Origin: Sorangium aterium
Lineage (GTDB): Bacteria > Myxococcota_A > Polyangia > Polyangiales > Polyangiaceae
DNA length: 64,000 nt
Reading direction: 5' to 3'
Assembly: GCF_028368935.1 (NCBI RefSeq)
Contig: NZ_JAQNDK010000002.1
Coordinates: 2,232,001 to 2,296,000, forward strand
This document shows, in pieces, positions 18,710-27,462 of the stretch (position 1 is the stretch's first letter; each line of letters begins with the position of its first letter). Under the pieces are notes generated by a model. It saw only the letters and a list, made by a program, of their open reading frames with translations. It had not been told where the DNA came from and did no database searches. The position numbers and the translations under genes were made by a program.

Positions 18710-20311
18710 GTGAGAAGACTTAGTGGCATCACGGCTGGCACCCTCTGCGCGGTGCTTGCGGCCGTCGGGTGCGACGCACTGTCGATCGGCCTGACCAGCG
18801 ACCCTGACTACATGCTGAAGGGCCCGGAACACGACTGGCTCCAAGCAGCGGGCGGCGGACCGCCGAACCCCGGATGCGAGGCTGATCCGACGCAGAACGC
18901 GAGCACGGTGACGGATGAGTGCGCGGTGTTCGTGAGCGCGACGGCGGAAGCGGGGGGAGAGGGGACGAAGGCGAGGCCGTACGCGTCGCTCGTGGAGGCG
19001 GTGGCGAACGCGGGGAACAAGCGAGTGCTGGCGTGCACGAGCGGAGCGTTCGCGGAGAGCGTGACGATCGGGGCCAAGGTCGAGGTGATCGGCGGCTTCG
19101 ACTGCGAGGAGGAGTGGGTGTGGAGCGCTGAGGCCCGCAGCGCGATCGAGGGACCCGCGGGCGCGGTGGCGCTCACGATGACGGAAGGCGCAAGCGGGGC
19201 GAAGGTGAAAAGCTTCGCGGTTCGTGCGGCGAGCGCGACGGAGCCGGGCGGGTCGTCAATCGGCGTGGCGGTGGCGGACGTCGATGCGGAACTGGCGCAG
19301 GTGGACGTGACGGCGGGCGATGCGATGGACGGTGCAACCGGCGAGACATCGACGCAAGCGCCGCAGGCGGGAGCCAGCGCGCCGGACACGGAGGAGACGC
19401 GGCCGTCGAAGGCGTGCGATCTGCCGGCAGCCGTGCGAGGCGGCGACCCCGGCGTGACGACGTGCGAGGACGGCGAGACGCGCGGCGGAGCCGGTGGGCT
19501 CGGCGGGATTCCGGGCATGAGCGACGGCAACGGGCAGCCAGGTGAGGATGGTGTGCCGCTGCCGGACCCGAATCCAGAGGAGTACGGGATTGGAGGAGCC
19601 GGACAGACCGGTGGCAATTGCCGGCAGGGAGAGCCCGGCGCGCCTGGAGCTACTGGCGACCCCGGAACCCCCGGTAGCGAGACGACGCTGACACTGGCGG
19701 GCATCGCGGGTGGCGACGGCGGCAACGGCAGAACTGGGACGCGCGGTCAAGGGGGAGGCGCTGGCGGCGGAGCGAAGGCAGGGCTGTTCTGCAAGGCCGG
19801 CCCGAACACCATAGAGGGCCCCGGCGCGAGCGGCGGCGGGGGCGGAGCCGGCGGGTGCGGCGGTAAAGGCGGCGGAGGCGGGAAGGCGGGCGGTTCGAGC
19901 ATCGGGATCCTGAGCCTCGGGACGAAGCTGGTGCTGACCGATGTGACCGTCGCGTTGGGTAAGGCGGGCAAGGGGGGCAACGGAGCCGGCGGACTGAATG
20001 GGGCGAACGGCGGCGCTGGCGCTGCTGGTGGCTCAGCATCGGAGACCCCGCCCTCAATCCCCGGCTGCAAAGGCGGGGATGGCGGCCGAGGCGGAGCCGG
20101 TGGTCCCGGCGCCGGTGGTCGAGGGGGTCATGCCGTGGGCATCGCGTATGCGGTGGCGCCGAGCGCAGCGGTCGCACTGAAGAACTTCACGGAGGGGGTG
20201 GCCGGAGACGGAGGCAGCGCTGGTCCTGGAAGCGCGGAGCCGCACCCACCTGTCAACGGGGTGAGCGGAGCGTGCTGGAACTTTGGTGAAAACGAGGGCT
20301 GCGGGCAGTGA
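18710..20311 (+). CDS. Glycine-rich beta-helix-like lipoprotein, copy A
   Basis: 533 residues from a GTG at 18710, preceded by an AAGGAAAGG tract. The N-terminus RRLSGITAGTLCAVLAAVGC has a lipobox (AAVGC). After PNPGCEADPTQ, a head of about 170 residues has the pattern GTKARPYASLVEAVANA followed by VIGGFDC and turns typical of right-handed beta-helix (DUF1565-like) proteins. The second half is collagen-like, rich in GxGGxGG. The C-terminus ends CWNFGENEGCGQ with paired cysteines. It is probably displayed on the outer membrane. The ligand is unknown. It follows the TPR-PEGA gene by 28 bp, and this pairing is kept in all five copies. Confidence 0.88.
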   Translation: MRRLSGITAGTLCAVLAAVGCDALSIGLTSDPDYMLKGPEHDWLQAAGGGPPNPGCEADPTQNASTVTDECAVFVSATAEAGGEGTKARPYASLVEAVANAGNKRVLACTSGAFAESVTIGAKVEVIGGFDCEEEWVWSAEARSAIEGPAGAVALTMTEGASGAKVKSFAVRAASATEPGGSSIGVAVADVDAELAQVDVTAGDAMDGATGETSTQAPQAGASAPDTEETRPSKACDLPAAVRGGDPGVTTCEDGETRGGAGGLGGIPGMSDGNGQPGEDGVPLPDPNPEEYGIGGAGQTGGNCRQGEPGAPGATGDPGTPGSETTLTLAGIAGGDGGNGRTGTRGQGGGAGGGAKAGLFCKAGPNTIEGPGASGGGGGAGGCGGKGGGGGKAGGSSIGILSLGTKLVLTDVTVALGKAGKGGNGAGGLNGANGGAGAAGGSASETPPSIPGCKGGDGGRGGAGGPGAGGRGGHAVGIAYAVAPSAAVALKNFTEGVAGDGGSAGPGSAEPHPPVNGVSGACWNFGENEGCGQ

Positions 20312-20329
20312 GAAAAAGGTGTTGCTGCG

Positions 20330-20358
20330 TGGCAATTTCGTAGAGCTCAACGGAATTC
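20330..20358 (+). repeat. 29-bp element, copy 1
   Basis: Starts TGGCAATTTCG and contains GAGCTCAACGG. It lies 19 bp after the lipoprotein A stop. It is one of ten ungapped copies across 20.3-41.2 kb. Confidence 0.8.
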
Positions 20359-20440
20359 AATTCAAGGAGGAGGATGCCTCGATGGGCCGTCGTTCGCGAT
20401 CGCACATCGAGGCGAGGCGGTGAAGCAGGAAGGGCCGACG

Positions 20441-20545
20441 ATGCTGCAACCGGGCACGCCCGGCGCTGGGGGACCTGGCGGAAGCAACAACGTGGCGGAG
20501 AACGCGGGCGAGGAAGGCACGGCGGCGGAGCAGGAGTTTTCGTGA
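20441..20545 (+). pseudogene. Fragment of a glycine-rich lipoprotein
   Basis: A 34-codon frame containing GTPGAGGPGGSNNVAENAG resembles the collagen-like part of the lipoproteins but lacks the rest. Related decayed fragments lie at 35421-35530 and 39041-39151, each followed by the same spacer sequence. The 3' spacer (20546-20740) has no gene. It carries a hairpin (GATCGCG/CGCGATC, 20614-20632) that is conserved in the other two fragment regions. Confidence 0.6.
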
Positions 20546-20740
20546 GGTAGCGGGCGGCGTCGTCGATGGCGTCGCCCGCGCCGCCGCGAAGCGCGGTGGA
20601 AGGAGGTGCTGGCGATCGCGCGATGCGCGATCGAGGGGCGAGGCGCCTCCCGCAGGCGACATCTACGGCGGCGAGCAGCGCCCGCTGGACCGCTGCCACC
20701 GACAAGCGGCGGAGAAAGTGAGAACGACCGTACGATTTTG

Positions 20741-20769
20741 TGACAATCCCGCTTGGTTGAGCGTAACTG
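20741..20769 (+). repeat. 29-bp element, copy 2
   Basis: Starts TGACAATCCCG and includes TTGAGCGTAACTG. It lies about 95 bp upstream of the small CxHC protein gene, the same arrangement as copy 9 (39356) and copy 10 (41161). Confidence 0.7.
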
Positions 20770-20863
20770 GGCGAAACGGCATCGATTTCAGAAGAAAGCC
20801 CTTGGGGAGCGCTTCCGTTATCGGCAGAATGCACGACGCGCGATCCCGAGGAGCGTCCTGTCG

Positions 20864-21205
20864 ATGCGCCGGAAGTCCAGCGGAAACGATGTCCCTCCCT
20901 TGGGAAGACGCCCCAGCTTGAGCGCGAGGGTGGAGTGGGAGCGGATGTGGGTACGGCGGCTCGGTCTCGAGGGCGTCGAGTGGGATCCGGAGGAGTCCTG
21001 CGAGCACTGCATCGAGAAGAGAGCGGCTCGGGAAGCAGTGATGGCGGAGCTTGCATCACGGTCGGGGAACCGACCGAAGCGGCGGGTGAGCTATGGGACG
21101 ATCCCATCCAGGACGGGTGGGCGAATGAAGCGGAGCAGGCGCCATGGCAGACGGCTGCTGCTGAAGCTGGTGCGACTGGCGCGGATCGAGCGCGAGGACG
21201 TTTGA
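20864..21205 (+). CDS. Small basic CxHC protein, copy 1
   Basis: 113 residues. GAGGAG lies about 11 bp before the ATG. The three paralogues (this one, 39478-39825 and 41279-41626) share the core EWERMWVRRLGLE, then W-DPE, and C-x-HCI followed by RAAxE. This suggests a short helical or metal-binding module with only one Cys-x-His-Cys cluster. The rest is rich in Arg/Lys and differs between copies, which would suit nucleic-acid or acidic-protein binding. I know no family. In copies 1 and 2 it directly precedes the PP2C-like gene, so the two probably act together. Confidence 0.7.
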   Translation: MRRKSSGNDVPPLGRRPSLSARVEWERMWVRRLGLEGVEWDPEESCEHCIEKRAAREAVMAELASRSGNRPKRRVSYGTIPSRTGGRMKRSRRHGRRLLLKLVRLARIEREDV

Positions 21206-21388
21206 GCGCTTGATGGAGAGGCCCCGTCACGAGCTGCCGGTTCGAGCGAGCAACCGTTGACGGCCCAGGCGCGCTGAGGGCGCACGGCGGCGGCGCTGTG
21301 TGCTGGGCGACAGAGTAGAAACCGGCGCACCGCGGGTGTGGTGCGCCCTGAGTCGGCTCGTCCGTGCGACGAGCGTGCGAGGTGGACG

Positions 21389-22153
21389 ATGGTGTGTCCA
21401 ATGCTCGCCATCGAGGCGGGAGCGGATGCCCCCGTGTCGAGGCGTCGTGCGAGCAACGAGGAGCGCTCTGGTGAGCTGCCCTGTCTGGGGCTGTTCCTGG
21501 TTACGGGTGGCTGTGATGCAGACGCCGTGTCCCGCACGGCGATCGAGATGGTGCATGCCGTTGTCGAGGCAGACGGTGTGGACGACGATCGTGCTGGTGA
21601 GATGATCGCGGCGCGATGTCGGGACGAGGTGCGGCTCATGACGAGTCCGCGTCGATCGAGCGGCAATCGCTTCGAGAGCGATCGTCGGGAGCCGGGACCG
21701 AGCGGTGCGCAAGTGAACTTCGCGGGCGTGCTGCTCGCGCCGGGGGCCGCGTACATCGCCTACGCCGGCAATATGCGCATCTGCCTATTCCGTGAGGGAA
21801 AGCTGGAGGCGCGAACGCGTGACCTCGTGGGGGTCGAGGGCGACGTGTCGGAGGGCTCCGTCTCGCAGGATGTGCTGGCGACGCTAGTCCAACACGCGCA
21901 CGCGGCGACTCGCGCGCTCGGCTGCGAGGCGGCGATGGAGATGAAGATCCAGGTTGAATGCACCGAGCCAGGTGATGTCTTGCTCGTATGCTCTAAGGAT
22001 ATCTGGGGTGCCGTGCCGGAGCACCGCATCAGCGGCATCCTTGCGGTGCACGATGAGCTGCGCCTTGCGGCGAGCCTGCTGATGGACTGCGCTCATGAGA
22101 ACGGCGAGCCCCAGTACGTGACGTGCATCCTGGCGCGGGTTGCCGATATCTGA
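21389..22153 (+). CDS. PP2C-like protein lacking metal ligands (pseudophosphatase), copy 1
   Basis: 254 residues. The ATG at 21389 is preceded by GAGGTGG; an upstream in-frame start lacks a ribosome site. The PP2C order is recognisable: RRRASNEE (for RxxNED), LFLVTGG (for VADGMGG), AYIAYAGNMRICLF (for GDSRxYxx), PGDVLLVCSKDIWGAV (for CSDGL) and QYVTCILARV (for DNxTVVxxR). In each the metal-binding acid is replaced or shifted (NED to NEE, DG to GG, GDSR to GNMR, SDG to SKD, DN to QY). Catalysis by the two-metal PP2C mechanism is therefore unlikely. It may bind phosphoproteins made by the neighbouring kinases. A hairpin (21324-21347, arm GGCGCACC) lies upstream in the leader and is conserved in copy 2. 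Confidence 0.75.
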   Translation: MVCPMLAIEAGADAPVSRRRASNEERSGELPCLGLFLVTGGCDADAVSRTAIEMVHAVVEADGVDDDRAGEMIAARCRDEVRLMTSPRRSSGNRFESDRREPGPSGAQVNFAGVLLAPGAAYIAYAGNMRICLFREGKLEARTRDLVGVEGDVSEGSVSQDVLATLVQHAHAATRALGCEAAMEMKIQVECTEPGDVLLVCSKDIWGAVPEHRISGILAVHDELRLAASLLMDCAHENGEPQYVTCILARVADI

Positions 22154-22226
22154 TGGATCTGAGGGTTAGAACTCCTTAGGAGGAGCGGTGCATAAGTCCT
22201 GGAGGGCGGTGAGGCTATGGCGGGGC

Positions 22227-22315
22227 GACCCCTCCCGTCCCGCGCGGAGCGCGGGACTTGGGAGGGGCGGGCGGCGCGCAGGCGCGAAGCGCCGAGCACC
22301 GACCGGGGGAGGGCA
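22227..22315 (+). repeat. Palindromic element of about 90 bp, copy 1
   Basis: CCCCTCCC..CCCGCGC with GCGCGGG..GGGAGGGG forms a strong hairpin. It is followed by GGCGCGAAGCGCC and a G-rich end. It lies about 60 bp upstream of kinase B. Other copies: 29476, 32581, 36271, 40831. Confidence 0.85.
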
Positions 22316-22375
22316 TCAGCTCTCCCTTTTTCTTCGTGTTCTTCTCATTATCTCGCTCGTCCTGGGGGTCCTGTG

Positions 22376-25150
22376 ATGGCGCGGGAGGCGTTGAAGGCCG
22401 GGGACGTGTTCCTGGACTACCGGATCACGGAGGTGATCGACGCGGGTGGGATGGGAGAGGTGTACCGGGCGGTGGAGGACTACTCGGAGGACGTCGTGGC
22501 GATCAAGTGCATGCTGCCACGGCACCTGAAGAGAGAGGACTTCGCGAGGCGGTTCCGGCAGGAGTGCAAGTTCTATCCGAAGCTGAAGCACCCGAACATC
22601 GTGAGGATGAGGAAGGCGGGTGTGTCGCCGGATCACGTGGCGTACATCGTGATGGATTACCTCGAGGGGAGGACGCTGAGGAAGCTGCTCAACAAGGCGT
22701 ACCGGCTGGACTTCCTGAGCGCGATGCACGTGATGCTGCAGGTGGCGGACGCGATGACGTTCGTGCACTCGAAGGGGATATGGCACCGTGACCTGAAGCC
22801 CGAGAACATCATGGTGGGGACGAAGGCGGACGCGAAAGGGCACGTGTGGCTGCTCGACTTCGGGATAGCGAAGTTCGCGGACGGCGGGATGAACACCGAT
22901 GATCTGCCGGACGTGGGGACGGTGAGGTACATCTCGCCGGAGCAGGTGAAGATGCTTTACACGTCGTCGAGGAAGGCAGAGCGCGTGGAGCGTGCGAGGC
23001 CGGATGGGCGCACGGACATCTACGCGTTCGGTGCGATCTTCTACGAGGTGCTGACGGGGAAGCACCTGTTCCTGGACGACAGCGAGCCAGCGACGGCGGA
23101 GGAGACGCTGACGGGGCACCTGGTCGCGGCGCCGGAGCCGGTGCACGAGATCGTGCCGGATTGCCCCGAGTTCCTGTGGCCCGTGGTGGCGCGGTGCATC
23201 GCGATCGACCGCGAGGAGCGGTATCCGAGGTTCGACGACGTGGCGCGGGACCTGCGAGGGCTCTTGCGGGACACGGTGCCGGCGGGCCACGTGCTGGCGC
23301 AGCGGCTGGCGCGGGAGCGGATGGAGGCGGAGCGGCAGGCGGCGTTCGCGGGGGTGGCGCTGGAGGACAGCACACCGGTGGAGGACGAGACGAGCGCAGC
23401 GGGTCGGGCGGGCGAGGAGGAGACGGAGGAGGCGCGGCAGGAGGGCGAGATGGAGCGAGGGAGCGCGGAGGGCGAGAAGCGGGCGCGGCGGGTGGTGCAC
23501 GGGGAGACGGCGCCGCTGGAGCAGTTCGTGGCGCCGGCGAGCGCGCTGCCGTTCGCGCCGTCGTCGCGCGTGCCGCGGGGGCGGGGGGTAGGGCATACGG
23601 AGCCGCTGCCCGCGCTGAAGCCGCTGGAGTCGACCGCGAAGCTCGGCGGGACGTGGGCGGAGCGGATGGCGCAGCGGACGGGGCCGTCGGCGATGCCGCA
23701 GGCGGGGGCGCAGGGGGTTGGAGGGCCGTTGCCGCCGGCGGAGGTGAGGGCGCAGGCGTATGCGGGGCCGCCGCCGCTGCCGGCGGAGGTGAGGGCGCAG
23801 GCGTATGCGGGACCGCCGCCGTTGCCGGCGGAGGTGAGGGCGCAGGCGTATGCGGGACCGCCGCCGTTGCCGGCGGAGGTGAGGGCGCAGGCGTATGCGG
23901 GGCCGCCGCCGTTGCCGCACTCGTACGGAGGGTCGGCATCGCATGCAGGAGCGCAGGGGCATGGTGGGCCGCCGCCGCTGCAGCACTCGTACGTAGGGCC
24001 GGCATCGCTGCCGCAGTCGTACGGAGGGCCGGCATCGCATGCGGGGGCGCAGGGGCATGGTGGGCCGCTGCCGCTGCGGCAATCGTACGGAGGGCCGCTG
24101 CCGCAGTCGCACGGAGGGCCGCTGCCGCAGTCGCACGGAGGGCCGCTGCCGCAGTCGTATGGAGGGCCGCTGCCGCAGTCGTATGGAGGGCCGCTGCCGC
24201 AGTCGCACGGAGGGCCGGCGTCGCATGCGGGGGCGCAGGGGCATGGTGGGTCGGCGTCGTTGCCGACGATCGAGACGCAGCACGCCACGTCATGGCGAGA
24301 GGCGCAGCGAGCGGCACCGCAGCCGCCGCAGGAGGTGGAGCTGCCGTACGTGACTCCGCAGCTCTCGGCGATGGAGTCGCCGCGAGCGGGAGCGCCGCTG
24401 CCGGTCGTTGCGCGGCCAGTGGCGCCGAGCTCGGTGACGGCCCCGAGCGCCGTACCGGCGGAGTCGTTGCGGAAAGAGACGCCGATGACGGCGGCTCCGG
24501 CGGCGCTGCTCACCCAGCGGCGGCGCGCGCCGCGGGCCTACGTGCTGGCGCCGCTGGTGGCGCTGGGGCTCACGCTGGGAGGCGTGGGCGTGGTGCTGGC
24601 GCTCCGCTCCGCGCGCGGCACGGCGCCGGCTCCGGTGACAGGAGAGCCGGCGGCCTCGGCGGCGCCGGTCGAGAGCGCGACGGCGAGCGCAGCGACGGCA
24701 AGCGCAGCGACCGCAGCGGTCGCGCCAGCGCCGCCGCCCGAGGCGAGCCCCACGACGCCCGCGCCGGAGGCGACGCCGAGCGCGGCGGCGGCGACCACGG
24801 CCGAGGCGGCGGTGGAGGCCGGAGCAGCGGAGAAGGCAGGGGCGGCTGCGGCCTCCGAGGCGCCTGCTCCCAAGGAGCAGCCGGCGGCGGCGAAGGAGCA
24901 GGCGGCGGCGAAGGAGCAGGCGGCGGTGAAAGAGCAGGCGGCGGCGAAGGCAGCGCCTGTGAAGGCAGCGCCGGCCGCGACGGACGACGACGAGGACTTC
25001 TACCCGATGCCGAAGCGGCAGAAGCCGTCGTTTTTGCGGGTGATCGAGGAGCGGAAGAAGGCGGCGCCGGCCAAGGCGGCAGCGCCAGCGCAAGCAGGGG
25101 GCACGACGCCAGCCAAGCCGTGCCCTGCGGTGGGGTGCAGGCCGTTCTAG
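22376..25150 (+). CDS. Membrane-anchored Ser/Thr kinase, copy B
   Basis: 924 residues. The ATG corresponds to the start of kinase A; the upstream open frame crosses the palindromic element and is rejected. The first 434 residues equal kinase A, with about a dozen silent DNA differences seen by eye. The linker instead has a 14-residue repeat (PPLPAEVRAQAYAG) and a GPLPQSHG/GPLPQSYG repeat. A membrane helix lies at about 717-745. The external tail is Ala/Glu/Lys-rich with DDEDFYPMPKRQKPSFL and ends CPAVGCRPF. It starts module B: kinase, Pro/Gln-rich membrane protein (25 bp later), then the TPR-PEGA and lipoprotein array. Unlike module A, no extra kinase precedes it. Confidence 0.94.
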   Translation: MAREALKAGDVFLDYRITEVIDAGGMGEVYRAVEDYSEDVVAIKCMLPRHLKREDFARRFRQECKFYPKLKHPNIVRMRKAGVSPDHVAYIVMDYLEGRTLRKLLNKAYRLDFLSAMHVMLQVADAMTFVHSKGIWHRDLKPENIMVGTKADAKGHVWLLDFGIAKFADGGMNTDDLPDVGTVRYISPEQVKMLYTSSRKAERVERARPDGRTDIYAFGAIFYEVLTGKHLFLDDSEPATAEETLTGHLVAAPEPVHEIVPDCPEFLWPVVARCIAIDREERYPRFDDVARDLRGLLRDTVPAGHVLAQRLARERMEAERQAAFAGVALEDSTPVEDETSAAGRAGEEETEEARQEGEMERGSAEGEKRARRVVHGETAPLEQFVAPASALPFAPSSRVPRGRGVGHTEPLPALKPLESTAKLGGTWAERMAQRTGPSAMPQAGAQGVGGPLPPAEVRAQAYAGPPPLPAEVRAQAYAGPPPLPAEVRAQAYAGPPPLPAEVRAQAYAGPPPLPHSYGGSASHAGAQGHGGPPPLQHSYVGPASLPQSYGGPASHAGAQGHGGPLPLRQSYGGPLPQSHGGPLPQSHGGPLPQSYGGPLPQSYGGPLPQSHGGPASHAGAQGHGGSASLPTIETQHATSWREAQRAAPQPPQEVELPYVTPQLSAMESPRAGAPLPVVARPVAPSSVTAPSAVPAESLRKETPMTAAPAALLTQRRRAPRAYVLAPLVALGLTLGGVGVVLALRSARGTAPAPVTGEPAASAAPVESATASAATASAATAAVAPAPPPEASPTTPAPEATPSAAAATTAEAAVEAGAAEKAGAAAASEAPAPKEQPAAAKEQAAAKEQAAVKEQAAAKAAPVKAAPAATDDDEDFYPMPKRQKPSFLRVIEERKKAAPAKAAAPAQAGGTTPAKPCPAVGCRPF
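23738..24215 (+). repeat. Two coding minisatellites in kinase B
   Basis: A 42-bp unit encoding PPLPAEVRAQAYAG is repeated about four times (23738-23910). A 24-bp unit encoding GPLPQS(H/Y)G is repeated about six times (24080-24215). Near-identical units indicate recent slippage or conversion. Confidence 0.88.
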
Positions 25151-25174
25151 TCGCTGAGGAGAGAGGTCTTCGAG

Positions 25175-26350
25175 ATGGGCAGCAACAAGGACAGCGACGA
25201 CATCCGGCAGTACCTGCCGGATCTGGAGAGCATCCGGCGCGAGGCGGATCCTGAGGTGGCGGAGCGGAAGCTGCAGCAGGCGCTGAACAACCCGGAGCTG
25301 GACCGGGCGCTGTCGGAGATGCAGCAGCAGAAGCCGACGGGGCAGCCGCTGTTCCAGTTCCCGGTGGTGCCGGCGCTGCCCAAGGAGCGAACGGGACCTC
25401 CGCCGCTTCCGGTGCAAGCGGCGCCGCCGCCGTATCCGGCACAAGCGACGCCGCCACCGCTGCCGACGCAAGCGGGGCGGACTCCGCTGCCGGTGCACGC
25501 GGTACCACCGCCGTTTCCGGCGAAGGCGCCGCAGCAGGCAGCGCCGCACGGGGTGGTCGCGCAGCAGCACGGGGCAGTCGCGCAGCAACACGGGGCGGTC
25601 GCGCAGCAGCACGGGGCAGTCGCGCAGCAGCACGGGGCAGTCGCGCAGCAGCACGGGGCGGCGGCGCTGCCCGGAGCAGCGGTGCCGCATCAGGGCGCGA
25701 TGGCAGCGCAGCGTGCGCCGGTGCAGCAGGGGGCGCAGGTGACGCAGCGTGTGCCGTTATACGGGGGCGCGGCGGCTCCGCAGCACGCGCCGGTGCAGCA
25801 GGGCGCGCCGGTGCAGCCGGGAGCGATGGCGCAGAGCCAGTGGGCGGACCGGGCGCTGCCGCCGATCGACAAGGCGCTGCTGCCGTCGTCGTTGCTGCCG
25901 GTGACGCCGCCGCCGGTGGTGACGCCGAAGCCGCCGGCTGGAGCGCAGGCGGAGGGGCGGCGCCGACCCTGGATGCCGACGTGGCTCATGGTGGTGCTCG
26001 CCGTGCTCGCGGTGAGCATGCCGTTCGTGCTGGCGATGCTCCTGCGGCGAGAGACGCCGCCGAAAGAGCAGGATCCGGCGCTGCCGCCAAGCGGGGCGCC
26101 AGCGCAGAGCACGCAGGCGCCGCCGGAGGCCTCGGAGCTGTTGCCGCCGGTGGCGCCGGCACCGCCGGAGGCGGTCGAGCCAAGCCTCGATGACACCGCG
26201 TCCGCGAGCCAACCGCCAGCGCCGCCACCGCCACCAGGGCCGGTGTCGCCCGTGCCCGCGCGGCCGACGCGTGCGGCGCCGCACGTTCCGCAGACGCCCG
26301 TCGCGCCTGCGCCTACCGACAAGCCGCTCGCCGATGACGTGATGGAGTGA
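25175..26350 (+). CDS. Pro/Gln-rich single-pass membrane protein, copy B (intact)
   Basis: 391 residues. The N-terminal 65 residues (LPDLESIRREADPEVAERKL and on) are conserved and helical. They are followed by PPPYPAQAT-type and AVAQQHG repeats (about 65-165), a second Pro/Gln stretch, and one membrane helix (about 270-290, TWLMVVLAVLAVSMPFVL). A Pro-rich tail beyond the helix is expected outside. There is no enzyme motif. Its place directly after the kinase in both modules suggests a partner or substrate; the Ser/Thr content of the inner domain is low. I do not recognise a family. It shows the reading frame that copy A lost through a 1-bp deletion. Confidence 0.85.
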   Translation: MGSNKDSDDIRQYLPDLESIRREADPEVAERKLQQALNNPELDRALSEMQQQKPTGQPLFQFPVVPALPKERTGPPPLPVQAAPPPYPAQATPPPLPTQAGRTPLPVHAVPPPFPAKAPQQAAPHGVVAQQHGAVAQQHGAVAQQHGAVAQQHGAVAQQHGAAALPGAAVPHQGAMAAQRAPVQQGAQVTQRVPLYGGAAAPQHAPVQQGAPVQPGAMAQSQWADRALPPIDKALLPSSLLPVTPPPVVTPKPPAGAQAEGRRRPWMPTWLMVVLAVLAVSMPFVLAMLLRRETPPKEQDPALPPSGAPAQSTQAPPEASELLPPVAPAPPEAVEPSLDDTASASQPPAPPPPPGPVSPVPARPTRAAPHVPQTPVAPAPTDKPLADDVME

Positions 26351-26367
26351 ACCAGCGTGGAGCCATG

Positions 26368-27462
26368 ATGATGAACTGCCGATCCCTTGCTGTGTTGTTC
26401 AGTGCCGCGACGCTGATCGCCGTCCCTGAGATCGCTGCCGCGCAGACCGCCACGCCGCAGGCTGCGCCCGCCAACGCCGACGCGGTGACACGTGCCGATG
26501 AGTCCTACCGACGAGGGCTCCGTCTCTACTCGGACAAGAAGTACGTGGAGGCGGAGGCCGAGCTGCAGTCTGCGTGGGAGCTGAACCCGACGTTCGACGT
26601 GGCGTACAACCTCGGGAACACGAAGTACCAGCTGAAGAAGTACCGAGAAGCAGCGGAGCACCTGTCGTTCGCGCTGAGGAACTGGCCGCTGGTCAAGACA
26701 GTGGCGAAGCTGAAGCCGACGGCGGAGCAGCGATTCGCGGAGTCGCGAGCGCAGGTGGGGGCGCTGAGGGTGACGGTCAGCGTGGCGGGGGCGGAAGTGC
26801 TTGTGGACGGCAAGGCCGTGGGCCGAGCACCGCTGGAAGGCGAGGTGTTCGTCGAGCCAGGTGAGCACCGGGTAGAGGCGAGGCTGGAGGGGTATGCGCC
26901 GCTGAGCCAGACGGTGAAGAGCGCCAAGGGAGAGACGGCGGACGTGGGGATGGCGCTGGTGCCGGAGAAGAGCGAGGCGCAGGCGGCGGGCGCGAAGACG
27001 GAGGGCGGGATGGGCGCGGCGGGCGTGGGGGCCGGTGGGCCGGTGATGGGGCAGCCGCCGGCGGGGCCGGTGGAGCCGCCGCCGAAGAAGAACTGGGTGC
27101 CGGTGATCGCGCTGGGGGCGGCGAGCGCGGTGGGGCTCGGCGTGGGGATCGGGATGACGGTGGCGTCGAATAATGCGAGCGGGGATGCCCACACGCAGAG
27201 CACTGCGATCATTGAGGCCGGTGCGCAGTGCGTGAGGCCTGAAGCGTCGTGGGTCGGGCCATGCGAAAAGGTGCGGAGCGATGCATCGCGTGCCGACACA
27301 TTGGGGAACGTTGCACGGGTCGCATATATCGCTTCGGGCGTGCTCGCGATCGGCGCGGTGACTTATGCGCTTTGGCCGAAGTCGAAGCGCACGGAGCCGG
27401 TACTTGCTCTGCCCGTGGTGCACTCGAGTGGTGCGGGCCTGGCCGTGATGGGGGCTTGGTGA
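26368..27462 (+). CDS. TPR-PEGA membrane protein, copy B
   Basis: 364 residues, same plan as copy A: signal (SLAVLFSAATLIAVPEIAAA), TPR-like repeats (LYSDKKYVEAEAELQSAWEL), PEGA (VLVDGKAVGRAPLEGEVFVE), Gly/Pro linker, and two membrane helices (NWVPVIALGAASAVGLGVGI; VAYIASGVLAIGAVTYALWP). The second of three consecutive ATGs is chosen as in copy A. The stop TGA overlaps the ATG of the lipoprotein (TGATG), so the two are translationally coupled. The short loop between the two helices is the least conserved part between copies. Confidence 0.9.
   Translation: MMNCRSLAVLFSAATLIAVPEIAAAQTATPQAAPANADAVTRADESYRRGLRLYSDKKYVEAEAELQSAWELNPTFDVAYNLGNTKYQLKKYREAAEHLSFALRNWPLVKTVAKLKPTAEQRFAESRAQVGALRVTVSVAGAEVLVDGKAVGRAPLEGEVFVEPGEHRVEARLEGYAPLSQTVKSAKGETADVGMALVPEKSEAQAAGAKTEGGMGAAGVGAGGPVMGQPPAGPVEPPPKKNWVPVIALGAASAVGLGVGIGMTVASNNASGDAHTQSTAIIEAGAQCVRPEASWVGPCEKVRSDASRADTLGNVARVAYIASGVLAIGAVTYALWPKSKRTEPVLALPVVHSSGAGLAVMGAW

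Noticed and set aside
21338-21388. Earlier start for the PP2C-like protein
   Set aside because: No ribosome site there, whereas GAGGTGG precedes the later ATG in both copies.
22217-22375. Upstream extension of kinase B
   Set aside because: It is the palindromic element read in one frame; kinase A begins at the same internal ATG and the element is read differently elsewhere.
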